Source: Oscillatoria sp. HE19RPO (GTDB lineage Bacteria; Cyanobacteriota; Cyanobacteriia; Cyanobacteriales; Laspinemataceae). From it: DNA of 64,000 bases. The position numbers and the translations under genes were made by a program. Below are positions 18,201 to 28,900 of the stretch, one piece after another. The notes below the pieces were generated by a model. That model searched no databases. It was given only the letters and a program-made list of their open reading frames with translations, and was not told the DNA's origin. Numbering within the stretch: the first letter of the stretch is position 1; every line of letters starts with the position of its first letter. The stretch covers positions 1-64,000 of the forward strand of contig NZ_JAMXOT010000036.1 of NCBI RefSeq assembly GCF_024220515.1, given 5' to 3'.

Positions 18201-20663
18201 CTATTTCCCCTCTTCAAACCCAGTCAACATCCCATAAACCGCCCAAATTGCCATCGCCCTTAAATAATGAGAAGCGCGAAAGGTTCCCACTGCCGTAATC
18301 GCTTCCGGAGTGCGGAACTGCAAGCCATTTTCATAGACTTGCTGAATCACCGTTTCCGTTAACTTAAACCCTTCCTCCTTCATCCCCATTTGCAACAAAA
18401 ATGCCGCCAATCCGAAATTAATCCCAGTCCAAACTTCTAACGGATGCGTCGCATCAGGATTCACGGGAGAACCATCGATTAATACGCCATTTGCTGCCCC
18501 AAATTTCCCATTATGAAACTGCAAAAAACAGGAGTCATAGACGGTTTTTAAGGCTGATTCTGCACAGGTTATTGGCACAATATCGGCTAACCCTAATAAC
18601 CGGGAATAGAATTGACCACAAAGCTGATCTGCCATCACCACCTCGGAACCGCTTTCGCTGTCCAGGCGATAATAAGTGCCATTCCAGAGTTTTTCTTGAT
18701 ACAGGGTTCCTGCTTGTTCCAACCAGTCTTGATAGGTACTCAGGGTTGCTTGAATCGTTGCTGGGTCTAGTAATTGCGATCGCTTCTGTTCATAAATCGT
18801 ATCGGTGAATACGCCGGAATGGGGGGGATTGTTTAAAATTACCTCACCAATGGCGATCGCCGCTTGTAATGCCGCTATCCACAATCCGCCACAATAGGCA
18901 CTCACCCCCCGCATCGGCCAATCATCGAACGTCTGATCCGGTGCGCCGCCATTTTCGGGAATCCCATCCCCATCGGTATCGAAGGTTTTTAAATAGGCGA
19001 TCGCCTGCACCATTGAGGGCCAACAATCCCACAAAAACTCATAATCATCCCCCCCAGTCAACAGAAAATTCCGATACACCAGCAAGGCAAAATCACAGGG
19101 TAAATCCTTCCACAAATTACAATCCTGATAACTGGTATAATTCGTTTTCACCCAAGGATGTTCATTCGGTGCACCCAAATCGTGAGGCGTCGCATCGGTC
19201 ACTTTGCGAACTGCTGCCGCTTGATTATACCCAATAATCCTGGGTGTATCATCCCCCGTAGGAATCGCCCGGGCAAACCCTCGCATCACCGATTTTTCCA
19301 ATTCCGGCCACAACATTAACAGGGCAAAAGACCCGTATAAGCGCACATCCAAGCTCTCATACCAACGATAATCGAGACATTCAAGCACCGCAAATTTACC
19401 CCAAGGTTCCTCCGCATCCTGGGCGGTCCATAATGTTCCTCCTTGAGTTAAAATATACAACTCATTAAACAAGGCCATTTTCACCGAGTCGGATAAATCC
19501 TCCCGGTCTAATATCGATTGTTGCCAAGTGATGATATTCTCACGCCACATATCCGAATGTTTGAGTGCAGTGCGAATCATGGACCAGGAATTTTTGCCAT
19601 TACGCCCGAAAAAGTCGGTATAGCGGCGGTATTCCCAGACTCCGGCAGCGAATTCAGTGACGGGAAAATCCCAAGCAAGGATAAAGGGAATTTTGCGGGT
19701 TTTTCCCGGTCGAATGGTGAAGCGAACCGCTAATGCGACTCCAATCCGTTCTCCTTTGGCGGCAGGGGTTTCATCGGTACAATCCAATAAAGAACCATCG
19801 TGAGAAAACTGTTCCCAGAGTTCTTTGCCGCTGCCGGTGGGATTCCATCGGGTGTTTTTGAAGGTATCGAGAAAGGGATTGGTGGCGGTGGCGATCGCCA
19901 GTTCTCCCTCCCCTTCCTGGGGAACTTCTCCCAATTGACCCCCGGCCATCACACAACCAATCCGATGGAAATCTTCAATATAACGGTTAGAATTCCCCTG
20001 ACTCTGCCCCCATTTGGATTGGTATTCATACTCTGGAGACCCATCATCTCGCACTTTGACTGTCGGGGATTTGATGGCATTGGTAAACCAACCCACCACA
20101 TTTTCCCAAGTCAGCAGAATACTCAGGGTAATCGGTTCATCGGTGGGATTGTAGGCGGTCCATTCAAAAATTGCCAGAGGATAACTACATTCTTGGTATT
20201 TTCCCGGCCAAATTGGGGAAAATTGCTCACAAGTGAGTTGTGCTTTCAAGACATTTTGATAGACAAACCAACTCCGAGGATACAAAGCATGGTAAGTTCC
20301 GGTAGGATTCTCCTCAGTCGAGGCGGGATACCATTGCCAGGAATTCAGACTGCCATCGGCGGGAGGTTCGGTACAAAGTGCGTAGGCGTGACGCTGGCTT
20401 GAGGTTTCTTCAAAGATGCTAAACTGACAGGCGGGGAGGGATTGGAAGGTATGTTCGCCGCCGTCGAGATGCCAGAGATTGAAGTCACCGCGAGGCGATC
20501 GGCCTATACAACCGGCCCCAAACCCCCCGAGGGGCATTCCATGCCAGGGACCATCATCAAGATTACTGCCATAGCGAACGGTATAGGGTTTGTCCCAATC
20601 TAAACCAATTGGACGCTGCCAAGTCTGGGGAGGAATTGGAGGGGGAGTGGATGGAGTGGTCAT
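18201..20663 (-). CDS. GH116 family glycoside hydrolase (GBA2-like beta-glucosidase/glucosylceramidase)
   Basis: This 820-residue retaining glycosidase is related to non-lysosomal glucosylceramidase GBA2. The N-terminal beta-sandwich (GH116 N) includes 'GMPLGGFGAGCIGRSPRGDF'; the C-terminal (alpha/alpha)6 catalytic domain (DUF608) follows. The probable nucleophile is E428 (FAVLECLDYRWYESLDVRLY) and the acid/base D576 (APDQTFDDWPM). Their spacing of 148 residues is close to that in characterised GH116 enzymes. Family substrates include beta-glucosides, beta-xylosides and glucosylceramide; the natural substrate here is unknown. No signal peptide is seen, so it is probably cytoplasmic. A 13-bp inverted repeat includes the start codon. 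Confidence 0.88.
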   Translation of the reverse strand: MTTPSTPPPIPPQTWQRPIGLDWDKPYTVRYGSNLDDGPWHGMPLGGFGAGCIGRSPRGDFNLWHLDGGEHTFQSLPACQFSIFEETSSQRHAYALCTEPPADGSLNSWQWYPASTEENPTGTYHALYPRSWFVYQNVLKAQLTCEQFSPIWPGKYQECSYPLAIFEWTAYNPTDEPITLSILLTWENVVGWFTNAIKSPTVKVRDDGSPEYEYQSKWGQSQGNSNRYIEDFHRIGCVMAGGQLGEVPQEGEGELAIATATNPFLDTFKNTRWNPTGSGKELWEQFSHDGSLLDCTDETPAAKGERIGVALAVRFTIRPGKTRKIPFILAWDFPVTEFAAGVWEYRRYTDFFGRNGKNSWSMIRTALKHSDMWRENIITWQQSILDREDLSDSVKMALFNELYILTQGGTLWTAQDAEEPWGKFAVLECLDYRWYESLDVRLYGSFALLMLWPELEKSVMRGFARAIPTGDDTPRIIGYNQAAAVRKVTDATPHDLGAPNEHPWVKTNYTSYQDCNLWKDLPCDFALLVYRNFLLTGGDDYEFLWDCWPSMVQAIAYLKTFDTDGDGIPENGGAPDQTFDDWPMRGVSAYCGGLWIAALQAAIAIGEVILNNPPHSGVFTDTIYEQKRSQLLDPATIQATLSTYQDWLEQAGTLYQEKLWNGTYYRLDSESGSEVVMADQLCGQFYSRLLGLADIVPITCAESALKTVYDSCFLQFHNGKFGAANGVLIDGSPVNPDATHPLEVWTGINFGLAAFLLQMGMKEEGFKLTETVIQQVYENGLQFRTPEAITAVGTFRASHYLRAMAIWAVYGMLTGFEEGK

Positions 20664-20705
20664 AGTTCTGCTTGAATCAACTCTTTCGATTAAAGCAGAA
20701 CTATG
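20661..20705 (-). promoter_or_regulatory. Inverted repeat spanning the GH116 start codon
   Basis: CATAGTTCTGCTT (20661-20673) and AAGCAGAACTATG (20693-20705) are perfect 13-bp arms with a 19-nt loop. On the mRNA the start codon AUG lies inside the 3' arm. It could be a translation-limiting hairpin or a protein-binding dyad; position and symmetry are seen, function is inferred. Confidence 0.45.
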
Positions 20706-20730
20706 ATGATTACCATCGGGCCCCCGCCCC

Positions 20731-21522
20731 TTACCCTTCTGCTTCTAACTTTTGAATGGCACGGTTGAGATGTTTCAGATAGGGTTTGACCACTTCGCGA
20801 TTTTGCTGTTGCAGTTTGACAATTTGGCTTTGCAGTTCATCAAGCTGGGTTTGAATAGCGATGTCGTCAGGGGCCACCGGACTTGTTAAGGCTTGAAACT
20901 GGGTTTGAATGTCGGCTAAACTTTGAGCGAGGGTGAGTAATTCGGCTTTAAGATTTGCCAGTTCAGGGGAGGGAACGGAAGGGGGAGATGCTAACTCTTG
21001 ACGGAGGGTTTGGACTTCGTGGTTGAGGGTTTCTTGGAGTTCGCTGAAGCGGGTTTCGGTGACATCTCTCAGGCGCATGACTCCGCGACGGACGATCGCA
21101 AATTCGTGCTGGATGTCTTCAGGATTGGGGTTACTGGAATTGACCCGATCGCCCGGTTGTTGCAAAGTGGCGATCGCCTCGGAAAGACGCATCAAGGTAT
21201 TTTCCACATCCTGAATCCGTTCTGATTTGGGCAAGGTTTGTAAACTACTGTGAACCGCAGTGACTACCTGATGCATATCAGCGATCGCCCCTTGGTGTTC
21301 CGTCCGCATTTGCTCCCCAAACCGACTGCGATTCAGGTGATTCAACCACAATGCCAAAGTAATCGGAGTCGCGGCGAATAAAACCTGTCCAGACAATCCC
21401 GCCACAACGGATCCCACAGCCGAACCAATCAGGGATGCCGACTCAGCGAGTTCGAGGCGATCGCGCTCTCGAATTCGAGACAGAAAGGTTGGAAAAGCCC
21501 GGTGGCGGTTAATGTGCTGCAT
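20731..21522 (-). CDS. Membrane-anchored coiled-coil protein, unknown function
   Basis: This 263-residue protein has a short N-terminal region, a glycine-rich hydrophobic stretch of two possible helices (residues about 28-60: LIGSAVGSVVAGLSGQVLFA) and a long heptad-rich segment (about 70-263) with regularly spaced Leu, Gln and Glu. The latter should form a coiled coil, probably on the cytoplasmic side. Similar small-TM plus coiled-coil proteins occur in cyanobacteria without assigned roles. It lies upstream of the GH116 gene on the same strand with a 67-base gap that holds an inverted repeat, so co-transcription is possible. No catalytic motif is visible. Confidence 0.75.
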   Translation of the reverse strand: MQHINRHRAFPTFLSRIRERDRLELAESASLIGSAVGSVVAGLSGQVLFAATPITLALWLNHLNRSRFGEQMRTEHQGAIADMHQVVTAVHSSLQTLPKSERIQDVENTLMRLSEAIATLQQPGDRVNSSNPNPEDIQHEFAIVRRGVMRLRDVTETRFSELQETLNHEVQTLRQELASPPSVPSPELANLKAELLTLAQSLADIQTQFQALTSPVAPDDIAIQTQLDELQSQIVKLQQQNREVVKPYLKHLNRAIQKLEAEG

Positions 21523-21660
21523 GGCTTTAGTAACAACAGTTTTAAAATGTTTCCTGCCACTGATTGTAAGCGATTTTCGAGACTTCAGGGGTTAAGCCCC
21601 CTCTTCATCGCGACCCAATGGCCCGTTTCTACTGGCTCCCTAGCTCAATAGATCCAAAAA

Positions 21661-21684
21661 AACTGACAACAAGAATTGTCAGTT
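21661..21684. terminator. Bidirectional hairpin terminator
   Basis: AACTGACAA (21661-21669) pairs with TTGTCAGTT (21676-21684) around CAAGAA. A-tract lies before it and T-tract after it, so it works in both orientations. It may end minus-strand transcripts from the SLH-protein gene, although that stop codon is about 330 bases away. Confidence 0.65.
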
Positions 21685-21694
21685 TTTTATGAAC

Positions 21695-21930
21695 AGGACT
21701 TATGCAATCTTTAATACTAAGCCCTAAATAATGTAGAGGCGATTCGCGAATCGCCTCTACATTATCCCTACATTATTTGGAGTGAATTCTCGAAATCTCC
21801 GTAATACAAAATCCGGTTGTTAACAGTCGGTTTTCTGTATTAGCCCGCGCAGGCGGGCTTCGTCCGTATAGCCCCAGGCTTCAGCCTGCGGCTATACGGA
21901 CCTTTGACAACCGGATTCCGTATAAGTCCT
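21695..21930. mobile_element. MITE-like element, family D (copy 1), interrupted by family B
   Basis: The ends AGGACTTATGCAA and CTCCGTA...AAGTCCT are inverted. The core is the palindrome ATGTAGAGGCGATTCG/CGAATCGCCTCTACAT (21731-21762). The right end is split by the family B insertion at 21805-21922. A second copy is at 44557-44653 (ends ACTTACACAATC and TTCCGTAAGTCCT) without the insertion, which shows the intact arrangement. Confidence 0.6.
21805..21922. mobile_element. MITE-like element, family B (copy 2), nested in family D
   Basis: This 118-bp unit has ends TACAAAATCCGGTTG and CAACCGGATTCCGTA. TAA lies on both sides (21802-21804, 21923-21925). The uninterrupted family D end reads CCGTAAGTCCT with TAA once, so this is a 3-bp duplication. 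The core has the same GCGCAGGCGGGC and CAGGCTTCAGCCTG motifs as other copies, in inverted orientation. Confidence 0.75.
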
Positions 21931-22011
21931 GATTCCGTAAGTCCTGATCAAGTTTATCCAGGAAAACATCCAGTCAACTCAACAGAATAATCGGGGGGTT
22001 TACTCATTACC

Positions 22012-23235
22012 TTACTGTCTCACACAGTTAATCATCCGGACCGTTGCTGCTGCGGCATAATTTCGCAACGTCGGAGAGTTGGGGAAAAACTGAGTTCCCG
22101 ATTCATTTAACGGAGAAGCAACCTGACAATAACTCGACATATCAGAAATCAGAGAATCGGCCCAGTGATTTTGGGTATCCGAGAAATTCGTAGGCGTGCG
22201 GGTAGCGGTGAGGGTAGTCCCCCGACCCCGCAGAGTATTCCCATATTCAGCAGCGCGACGTAACACCGCCATCATTTCAGCACGGGTCACGGTTTGAGCT
22301 GGACGGAAACTCTGATCTTGATAGCCACTAATAATATTATTGTCTCGGGCCCATTGAATTTTAGGCGCACTCCATCGCGACGCCTCCACATCAAAATAGG
22401 GTCGAGAGGAAATCGTGGAGGGAATATTGATGTTGGCACCGGGAACATTTTTCAACGACTCAATGACCATTGAGACCAATTGTTCGCGAGTCAGGGCCAC
22501 TTGGGGGCGGAACGTATTATCTTCCCGGAAACCCGAGACAAAACCGAGGGCCACCGCTTGCTCAATTTCCTGAGCATAGATATCCGATCGCGTATCTGCA
22601 AAGGAGACATTCACCGGAGGGGGATTCGTCACCACCGGAGGAGGAGTCGGAGTCGTCCCAGATGAGCCAATGGGTTTAGCCAGGGCGGTTAAAGATTGGT
22701 TATTAGCCAGATAGACGTGACCCAAAGTCTGACCATTGTAGGTGCGTTTGGCAAACTGCCATCCGGGATTGAGGTTAATTTTAGTAAACCCGTTCGCCAT
22801 GCCGTTGGTGCGGCCAATTTCCATTTCCCGACGTTCAAACGTATTGACTCCAAGGAGTACCAAGTCTCCACCGCGCTGAACGATCCGCAAGCTGTACTGG
22901 AGACCGACATCTTCACCACCGACCCGGATAGAATAGCCATTACTATCGGTGCTGCGCCCGCAAATCCCAGTGAAGTCAAAATTGACTAAGAGGGGATCAA
23001 CGCGAACGGGGTTACTGCCACTTTCGCTCCAACATTGACGAGAATTGGAGACTTGCTCAATGATTAACAGGGGGGGAGCCACGCCTCCGCTAAAAGATTG
23101 GGCAACCGCAATGAAGCGGCTTTGATCGACGCTTTGTTGTCCGAACAGCGAGGCGATCGCTTGAGTGCCAAGGGTCAAAGTCGAGAGAGTTGCCGTAGCG
23201 ATCGCCGCCGTTTTGAGTAGAAGTGAAGTCTTCAT
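22012..23235 (-). CDS. DUF3747 and S-layer homology (SLH) domain protein
   Basis: This 407-residue exported protein starts with a signal peptide (LLLKTAAIATATLSTLTLGTQAIA). Residues about 40-190 form a DUF3747-type domain ('SNSRQCWSES', 'NFDFTGICGRSTDSNGYSIR', 'WQFAKRTYNGQTLGHVYLA'), a cyanobacterial family of unknown function. A Pro/Thr-rich linker with PTPPP leads to about three SLH-type segments: 'FADTRSDIYAQEIEQAVALG', 'YFDVEASRWSAPKIQWARD' with 'QTVTRAEMMAVL', and 'FSDTQNHWADSLIS'. SLH units bind cell-wall-linked polysaccharide, so the protein is probably attached to the envelope. The long leader has no neighbour in the same direction. Confidence 0.88.
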   Translation of the reverse strand: MKTSLLLKTAAIATATLSTLTLGTQAIASLFGQQSVDQSRFIAVAQSFSGGVAPPLLIIEQVSNSRQCWSESGSNPVRVDPLLVNFDFTGICGRSTDSNGYSIRVGGEDVGLQYSLRIVQRGGDLVLLGVNTFERREMEIGRTNGMANGFTKINLNPGWQFAKRTYNGQTLGHVYLANNQSLTALAKPIGSSGTTPTPPPVVTNPPPVNVSFADTRSDIYAQEIEQAVALGFVSGFREDNTFRPQVALTREQLVSMVIESLKNVPGANINIPSTISSRPYFDVEASRWSAPKIQWARDNNIISGYQDQSFRPAQTVTRAEMMAVLRRAAEYGNTLRGRGTTLTATRTPTNFSDTQNHWADSLISDMSSYCQVASPLNESGTQFFPNSPTLRNYAAAATVRMINCVRQ

Positions 23236-24553
23236 AATGCGCTATTTTAACCGTCGGGTGATTGGTAAATGCCGCTGGGCATAGTTGTATTGTGAAGCAA
23301 GGGAGGCGTAGCAAAACAGAGTTGATGTTGTGGTTCGTTAACTGTCCCCTGGGAGATCGCCACCATTGTTCGGGCCTAGTTTTGAGGTGAACTTCACCCC
23401 AGGACTCTATATCCTCCCGTACCGAGCTAACGCCCACTGTCAACACAAGCCAGGGAGCCGTTTTACCCCGGTAGCTAGGGAGCCATTGTGCCCTGCCTTG
23501 TTACAATAACCGAAGTGTCCCCTGGGGCAATTGGTTCCCTCGACCCCTGAAAATTCTCCCTCGGAGGATAGAATTACAGGATCTGCTGCAATCCCCGAGG
23601 ATCCGAGGCATTCCCGGGCCATCAAATCCGGGCAGACCCGCCCCTTGATTTGCGATCGGGGCCGTGGGATTTATCCGGTGAAAGCAATCTATGATACCGT
23701 CGAATGGCAGATTTCCTGTTATGCTAGAAGGGATAGGGACTCGCTTTCACCCGGTTTTGTCAAAATCCAAACCGGCGAAGGCCCAAGTTCTATCTAAAGT
23801 TAGATGAAGATTCATCAAAAATTGAATGAGACTGAGTAAAATGAAAAGTACAAGATCATCTCCTGAGAATTAGCCATCCTTGAGCTAATTCCAGGGTGTT
23901 AACCCCTGGAGGAAGATAGCATCCTCCGTCAATGGGATATAACTTGTGTTTGGAGAAAGCAACAACAGCAGCAGAGGTTTTGGTAAAGACATCAAGCTGG
24001 GTAGCCTGTAACGGGTTGACTTCCACCCCTAGGGGTGTCTTCTCGATGCCAGAGCCAGGACCATCAAGCCGAGGGCCAATCTCCATCAATTTACTTGAAA
24101 ATACGGGATGCCTGGAAGCCGGAGTTCTTTAAAGAACCGGGAACCCAGGCGATGCTATTCCATTTATTCTCCGTCAAAATGCAGTTATAATCAAGAAAGC
24201 CGGAAGAATAACTATCTGCGCGTTGAAACAATCCAATAAGAGTGAAACTCCTGCTTTAACTCGTCTGCTGTATGATTGCAGTAGCCGGTTGAACAAACAC
24301 TCTTTGAATTGTTGAGCGTACCCAACTGACATCAGTGATAGATTCTGAAAGCTGATTTCCATATCAAAAAGTAAGCTCAAGTGCAATACCTTTCGTCTAG
24401 GTTGTTGTTTTGAGCCTGTAGAGGTAATTTGACAATGCCTTTTAAGTTAGTCTTAAAGAATCTCAGAGTCTTCAGACGACCCCCTGAGAGTGTCAGCTAA
24501 ACTTTTAGAAAATTTACTCTGTGAACGACTTGCTTCCATCATCTTCTTCCAGA
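23236..24553. other. Long intergenic region before infC, with a possible IS605-type end
   Basis: About 1.3 kb without a convincing gene. The stretch 23880-24150 ends in GGAAGCCGG followed by the perfect 14-bp palindrome GTTCTTTAAAGAAC (24124-24137) and CGGGAACCC. This resembles the 3' hairpin of IS200/IS605 tnpB transcripts; the intact tnpB at 41399 also has GGAAGCCG followed by a stem-loop at its end. A 66-codon frame (23932-24132) runs into it, which would fit a decayed tnpB tail, but no tnpB motif is recognisable. The rest is probably the infC leader and promoter region. Confidence 0.35.
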
Positions 24554-25087
24554 ATGCCTGTGACTGAAAAAAGAAGAAATCGGGATTTACCTCAAATTAA
24601 TGAAAGAATCCGATTTCCTCAAATTCGAGCCATTGACACAGACGGCAGCCAACTTGGGATTCTAACGCCTCAAGAGGCGATGCGAATCGCTGAAGAAAAA
24701 GACCTCGACTTGGTTTTAGTCAGCGATAAAGCCGATCCCCCAGTTTGCCGAATCATGGACTACGGCAAATATAAGTTTGAGCAAGAGAAAAAAGCGCGGG
24801 AAGCTAAGAAAAAGCAGCATACCGCTGAAGTCAAAGAAGTCAAGATGCGCTACAAGATTGAAGAACATGACTATAACGTGCGTCTCAATCAAGCCCAGCG
24901 CTTTTTGAAAGTGGGAGATAAGGTAAAAGCGACGATTACCTTCCGAGGGCGGGAAATTCAACATACGGACCTGGCTGAGGAATTACTCAAGCGCATGGCA
25001 GCGGACCTCGAAGAAGTTGCCGAAGTGCAGCAAGCCCCTAAAAAAGAAGGGCGGAGTATGATGATGTTGCTCTCTCCCAAAAAATAG
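24554..25087 (+). CDS. infC: Translation initiation factor IF-3
   Basis: IF-3 binds the 30S subunit, checks initiator tRNA and start codon, and prevents early subunit joining. The N-domain begins [19 protein letters not shown], followed by '[20 protein letters not shown]', the Lys-rich linker ([15 protein letters not shown]) and the C-domain '[18 protein letters not shown]'. Length (177 residues from this ATG) fits the family. A GTG at 24521 would add 11 residues; the ATG at 24554 matches the usual cyanobacterial start (MPVTEKRRN). Neither has a strong ribosome-binding site, in keeping with the unusual initiation known for infC. It is not followed by rpmI/rplT here. Confidence 0.95.
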   Translation: MPVTEKRRNRDLPQINERIRFPQIRAIDTDGSQLGILTPQEAMRIAEEKDLDLVLVSDKADPPVCRIMDYGKYKFEQEKKAREAKKKQHTAEVKEVKMRYKIEEHDYNVRLNQAQRFLKVGDKVKATITFRGREIQHTDLAEELLKRMAADLEEVAEVQQAPKKEGRSMMMLLSPKK

Positions 25088-25964
25088 GCAAAAATAGTCC
25101 AAAAAATCGTGAGGGTGCAGGTACTTAAGTCAAAGTGCACAGCGCCCTCATGATTTGCCTGGAGATAGAAAACAGCGGCGATCGCCTCTCGGGTCGTAAG
25201 GAGTGGGTGAAAAGCCCGACTGAAACAGAGAAGCCAGTACAGGCATTTCACCCACCGGGACTGACGAGAGCGCGAACAGACCTAAGCACCCAGAGATTTC
25301 CCTCCCAAAATCGTGCCGAGAAAAATCAGCGGGGGAAATCCGGCGATCGGGGGTGACGACCCCCATAAAGCGGTAAGATAACCATCAAGCCCTGGCTGTT
25401 AGGATTTAACCCCTCAACTCAAGCGCGCTTAAACCCTGGAAAGGGAATGACTGTGCGGTTCCCCTTGAGGGTTTAACTGGGACTTGACGAGAACTGAGGC
25501 ATCCTCTATCTGCTATCTGCGCCGATCGCGTCGATCGGCGCAAGACTTGTTTGCCGCCCTCAAACCAGGCTCAGAGCCTCAGACGCCCCATCCTTCCGAA
25601 CCCTTCTCAATCCTCGCCAAAACCCTGTCATCTTCCTTCAGGCATCACCGAGCCAGAGCAATTGAAAAATAGTAGAGATTATGTTAATCAGAAGGAAGAA
25701 AAACTCATACAAATCGTGCCAGCGATTGAGTGCAAAAGGTCAGGGTACCGGAGCTAGGCATAAGCGAATTAACCCGTGGAAGCCCGAAGCGCGCCCTTAG
25801 AGTCAACCATTAACCAGAACCCGTTGGCGACAAGAGCAGAGGATAATGAGCGATCGACAGGGCTTTTCATGCCAGAACAGGGTATGGCATTCTCAATACC
25901 ATTCGAGGAGATGAACTTCAACCGGCATTCAGGGAAACTCTACAACACGGGAAATTAACGCTGC
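25088..25964. other. Intergenic region with several inverted repeats, no gene seen
   Basis: About 880 bases. A stem GTGAGGG...CCCTCATGA lies just past infC (25110-25155) and may terminate it. TTTAACCCCTCAA (about 25409) and TTGAGGGTTTAA (about 25466) are inverted. GCGCCGATCG (25519-25528) and CGATCGGCGC (25532-25541) form a 10-bp stem with a 3-base loop. Short open frames here lack ribosome-binding sites and family resemblance. This leader may regulate the downstream transporter-like gene. Confidence 0.4.
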
Positions 25965-28900
25965 ATGGAACTAAAAGAACAGCGGTTTGCCGCTAAGGGT
26001 AGGTTAGCAACCGCATTGCTACAGTGGTTAAATCTCCGTCCCGAGGAAGGAGAGCGCACCTGGTTGATGTTTGCATTCTATACCGTGACCTCAATTGGGA
26101 TGTTGTGGTTAGAAGCAAGTACAGTGGGTCTGTTCTTGAACGAATATGGGGCGGAATCCTTGCCCTGGATTTATGTCGCGGGGGCGGGTCTCGGGTCCTT
26201 CCTCGGAGTCATGTACTCCTGGATGCAACGGTTCCTCCCCCTGCGCCAAGTCATCGTATCCGTGGCGATCTTCATGGCGATCCCCTTGCTATTTTTTCGG
26301 GTCGCCTTAAATATTGCGATCGCCGCTGCCGTGACGATTTTCCTGATGCGCTTGTGGTTGGAAGCCATCTTTGCCCTCAATGACCTCAACACCTCCATTA
26401 CCGCCAACCAACTCTTTAACATTCGCGAGATTAAACGCACCTATCCCCTGATCAGTAGCGGCATTTTACTCGCCGATGTGATTAGTGGCTTTTCCCTACC
26501 CGTGCTGCTCAGAGTCGTCGGACTGAATAACGTCCTGGTGACCTCCTGCGTGATGATGCTGTTAGGGGCATTTTTGCTATTTTACCTGAGTCGCACCTAC
26601 AAACAAGCCTTTCCCGACGCCCCGCGCACGACCTCCCTGGAAAATGAACCCGATTTCACCAATCGCCGACTGGGCGGCCCCCTGAAAGGCTATGTGATTC
26701 CCCTGTTTGGATTTTTTATCCTCGCCGAAGCCTTACATCTCGTCGTTGACTTCCTATTTTTAAGTGAATTAGAACAGCAAAACCCTGCCGGACAAGATTT
26801 GGCGATCGGAATTGCTAGTTTCCTCGGCGTCTTTAACGGCATCCTGGGACTCTTTGAACTGGTGATGCAGTGGTTTGCCTCCAGTCGGATTGTGGAACGC
26901 TTCGGGGTCTTTGCCGCTGCCACCCTCTTACCTGCTGCGGTGGTTTTACTCAGCGCCTTTTCCCTGACCCCCATCCTGCCCTTCTTTTGGGGGCTGGTTT
27001 CCCTAAAATTTATTGAAGAACTCCTCAAATACACCCTAATCGAAGGCACCGGGCCCGTCTTTTTCCAACCCCTCCCCGATAGCATTCGCAGTAACATCCA
27101 ATCGATGGTGAATGGGATTGCCGAACCTCTGGCAGTGGGGGTGACTGGCGTGGCCATTTTAGCGGCGATTTGGGTGTGCCGAATGATCTTTCCTCAAGCT
27201 ACCCCCCAAGAGATTCTGGGGTATCAAGGCACCGTTTTCTTGGTGTCCGTGGTGCTGATGGGGTTAGGGTGGTTTTTTATCGTCTGGATCCTGCGATCGC
27301 GCTATCTCGGCTTATTAGTCTCCAGTGCAGAACGCGGACGCCTCGGAGTTTCCGATGTGGATATGCGGGCGTTAAAGCGCACCGTGGTGGAAACCCTGGA
27401 ACAGAAAGGCAACGAAGACGATAAACGCTCCTGCATCGAATTGCTCACCCAAATCGACCCCGAGCACGTTGGCGAAGCCCTTGCCCCCCTCCTGCCCAAT
27501 CTAACCCCAAATTTGCAGCGTCAAAGTCTGGAGGTGATGCTCAACCATCCAAATCCTATCTACACCTCCCATTTACGAACCCTGCTTAACCAAACCGTCA
27601 CCCCTGAAGTCTTAGCGTTGGCGTTGCGCTATATCTGGCTGACGGAACCGGAACTGGATATCGAACAATTGCGCCCCTATCTGCGTGCCGATGTAGACCC
27701 AGTAGTTCGCGGCACTGCCGCCTCCTCCATCATGCGTCGAGGCAACCGCGAACAAAAAGCCGAAGCCACCAACGCCCTGCGTCATATGTTGACCCACAAA
27801 CAGGAACGGGAACGGGTCATGGGTTGTCGCGCCCTGGGAGAAGCGGATTATTTGCAAGGGTTACGACTGTTTATCCCCAATCTACTCCAGGATGAGTCTT
27901 TGCGAGTCCGTTGCGCCCTGTTGGAGGTGATTGCATCGACTCATTTAGAAGAGTATTATCCCTCCCTGTTGCGGGGACTTTACTATAAATCAACCCGGGA
28001 ATCGGCGATGCGAGCTTTGGTGCGCTTGGAGAATGAAATTCTCGATCGCCTCGTGGCCCTGGCTGAAGATATTCATAAGCCCGATTTAGTCCGGATGCAC
28101 GCTTGGACGGCGATCGGTCAGATTGGCACCCTAGAATCCCTGAATGTATTGGTGAATCATCTGGTCACCAGTTGGGGCACCACCCGACGGAACATCCTGC
28201 GTATTCTGTTAAAAATCCCCAAGGAAGGCGGCATTGAAGGGGTTTTAGATCGAATTGGCCGCAGTGGGGTGGAAATGTTAATCGACCAAGAATTGATGTT
28301 GATGGGTCAGATTTATCAGGCTCTCATCGGACTCAATCCAGAAGAAACCGTCGGACGAGAAGCGAATCTCCTGCGCCGCGCTTTGCGGGATGTGATTTCC
28401 GATTCGGTGGACCGCTTGTTTTTGCTGATGAAGTTTCTCTATCCCCTGGGGTCGATTCAAGCGGCGGCTTTTAATTTAAAGTCCGGTGTGCGGACAAATA
28501 TGGCGCGGGGGTTGGAAATTTTGGATAATACTCTGGATATTCCGAGTAAGCGGATTTTGTTGAGTATTCTCGATCGCCGTGCCGATGAGGAAAAACTCCA
28601 GAGTCTCTCGGAATTGATTGCGATCGAACCCCTATCTGCGAGCGATCGCCTCCGACGGTTGGTGGACTTACGTCACTTTATCTCGGAGTGGCCCCTGGCT
28701 TGCTGTTTTCACCTGGCTCGGGCTTCTCGCTGGAGCCTGAGTGCGGAACAAACGTTAGCTTGTTTGAACCATCCGAAAAGTTTTGTGCGCGAAGCTGTGT
28801 TAGCCTACCTGAAAGTGGCCTCTCCTCGCGCCCTCGCCGAACTGTTGCCCCGGATGAAAAACGATCGCGATCGCCTCGTTGCCTCTCAAGTCAAGGAAAT

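Noticed and set aside
23932-24132. 66-codon plus-strand frame upstream of infC
   Set aside because: It lacks a ribosome-binding site and recognisable motif; mentioned only as part of a possible IS605-type remnant.
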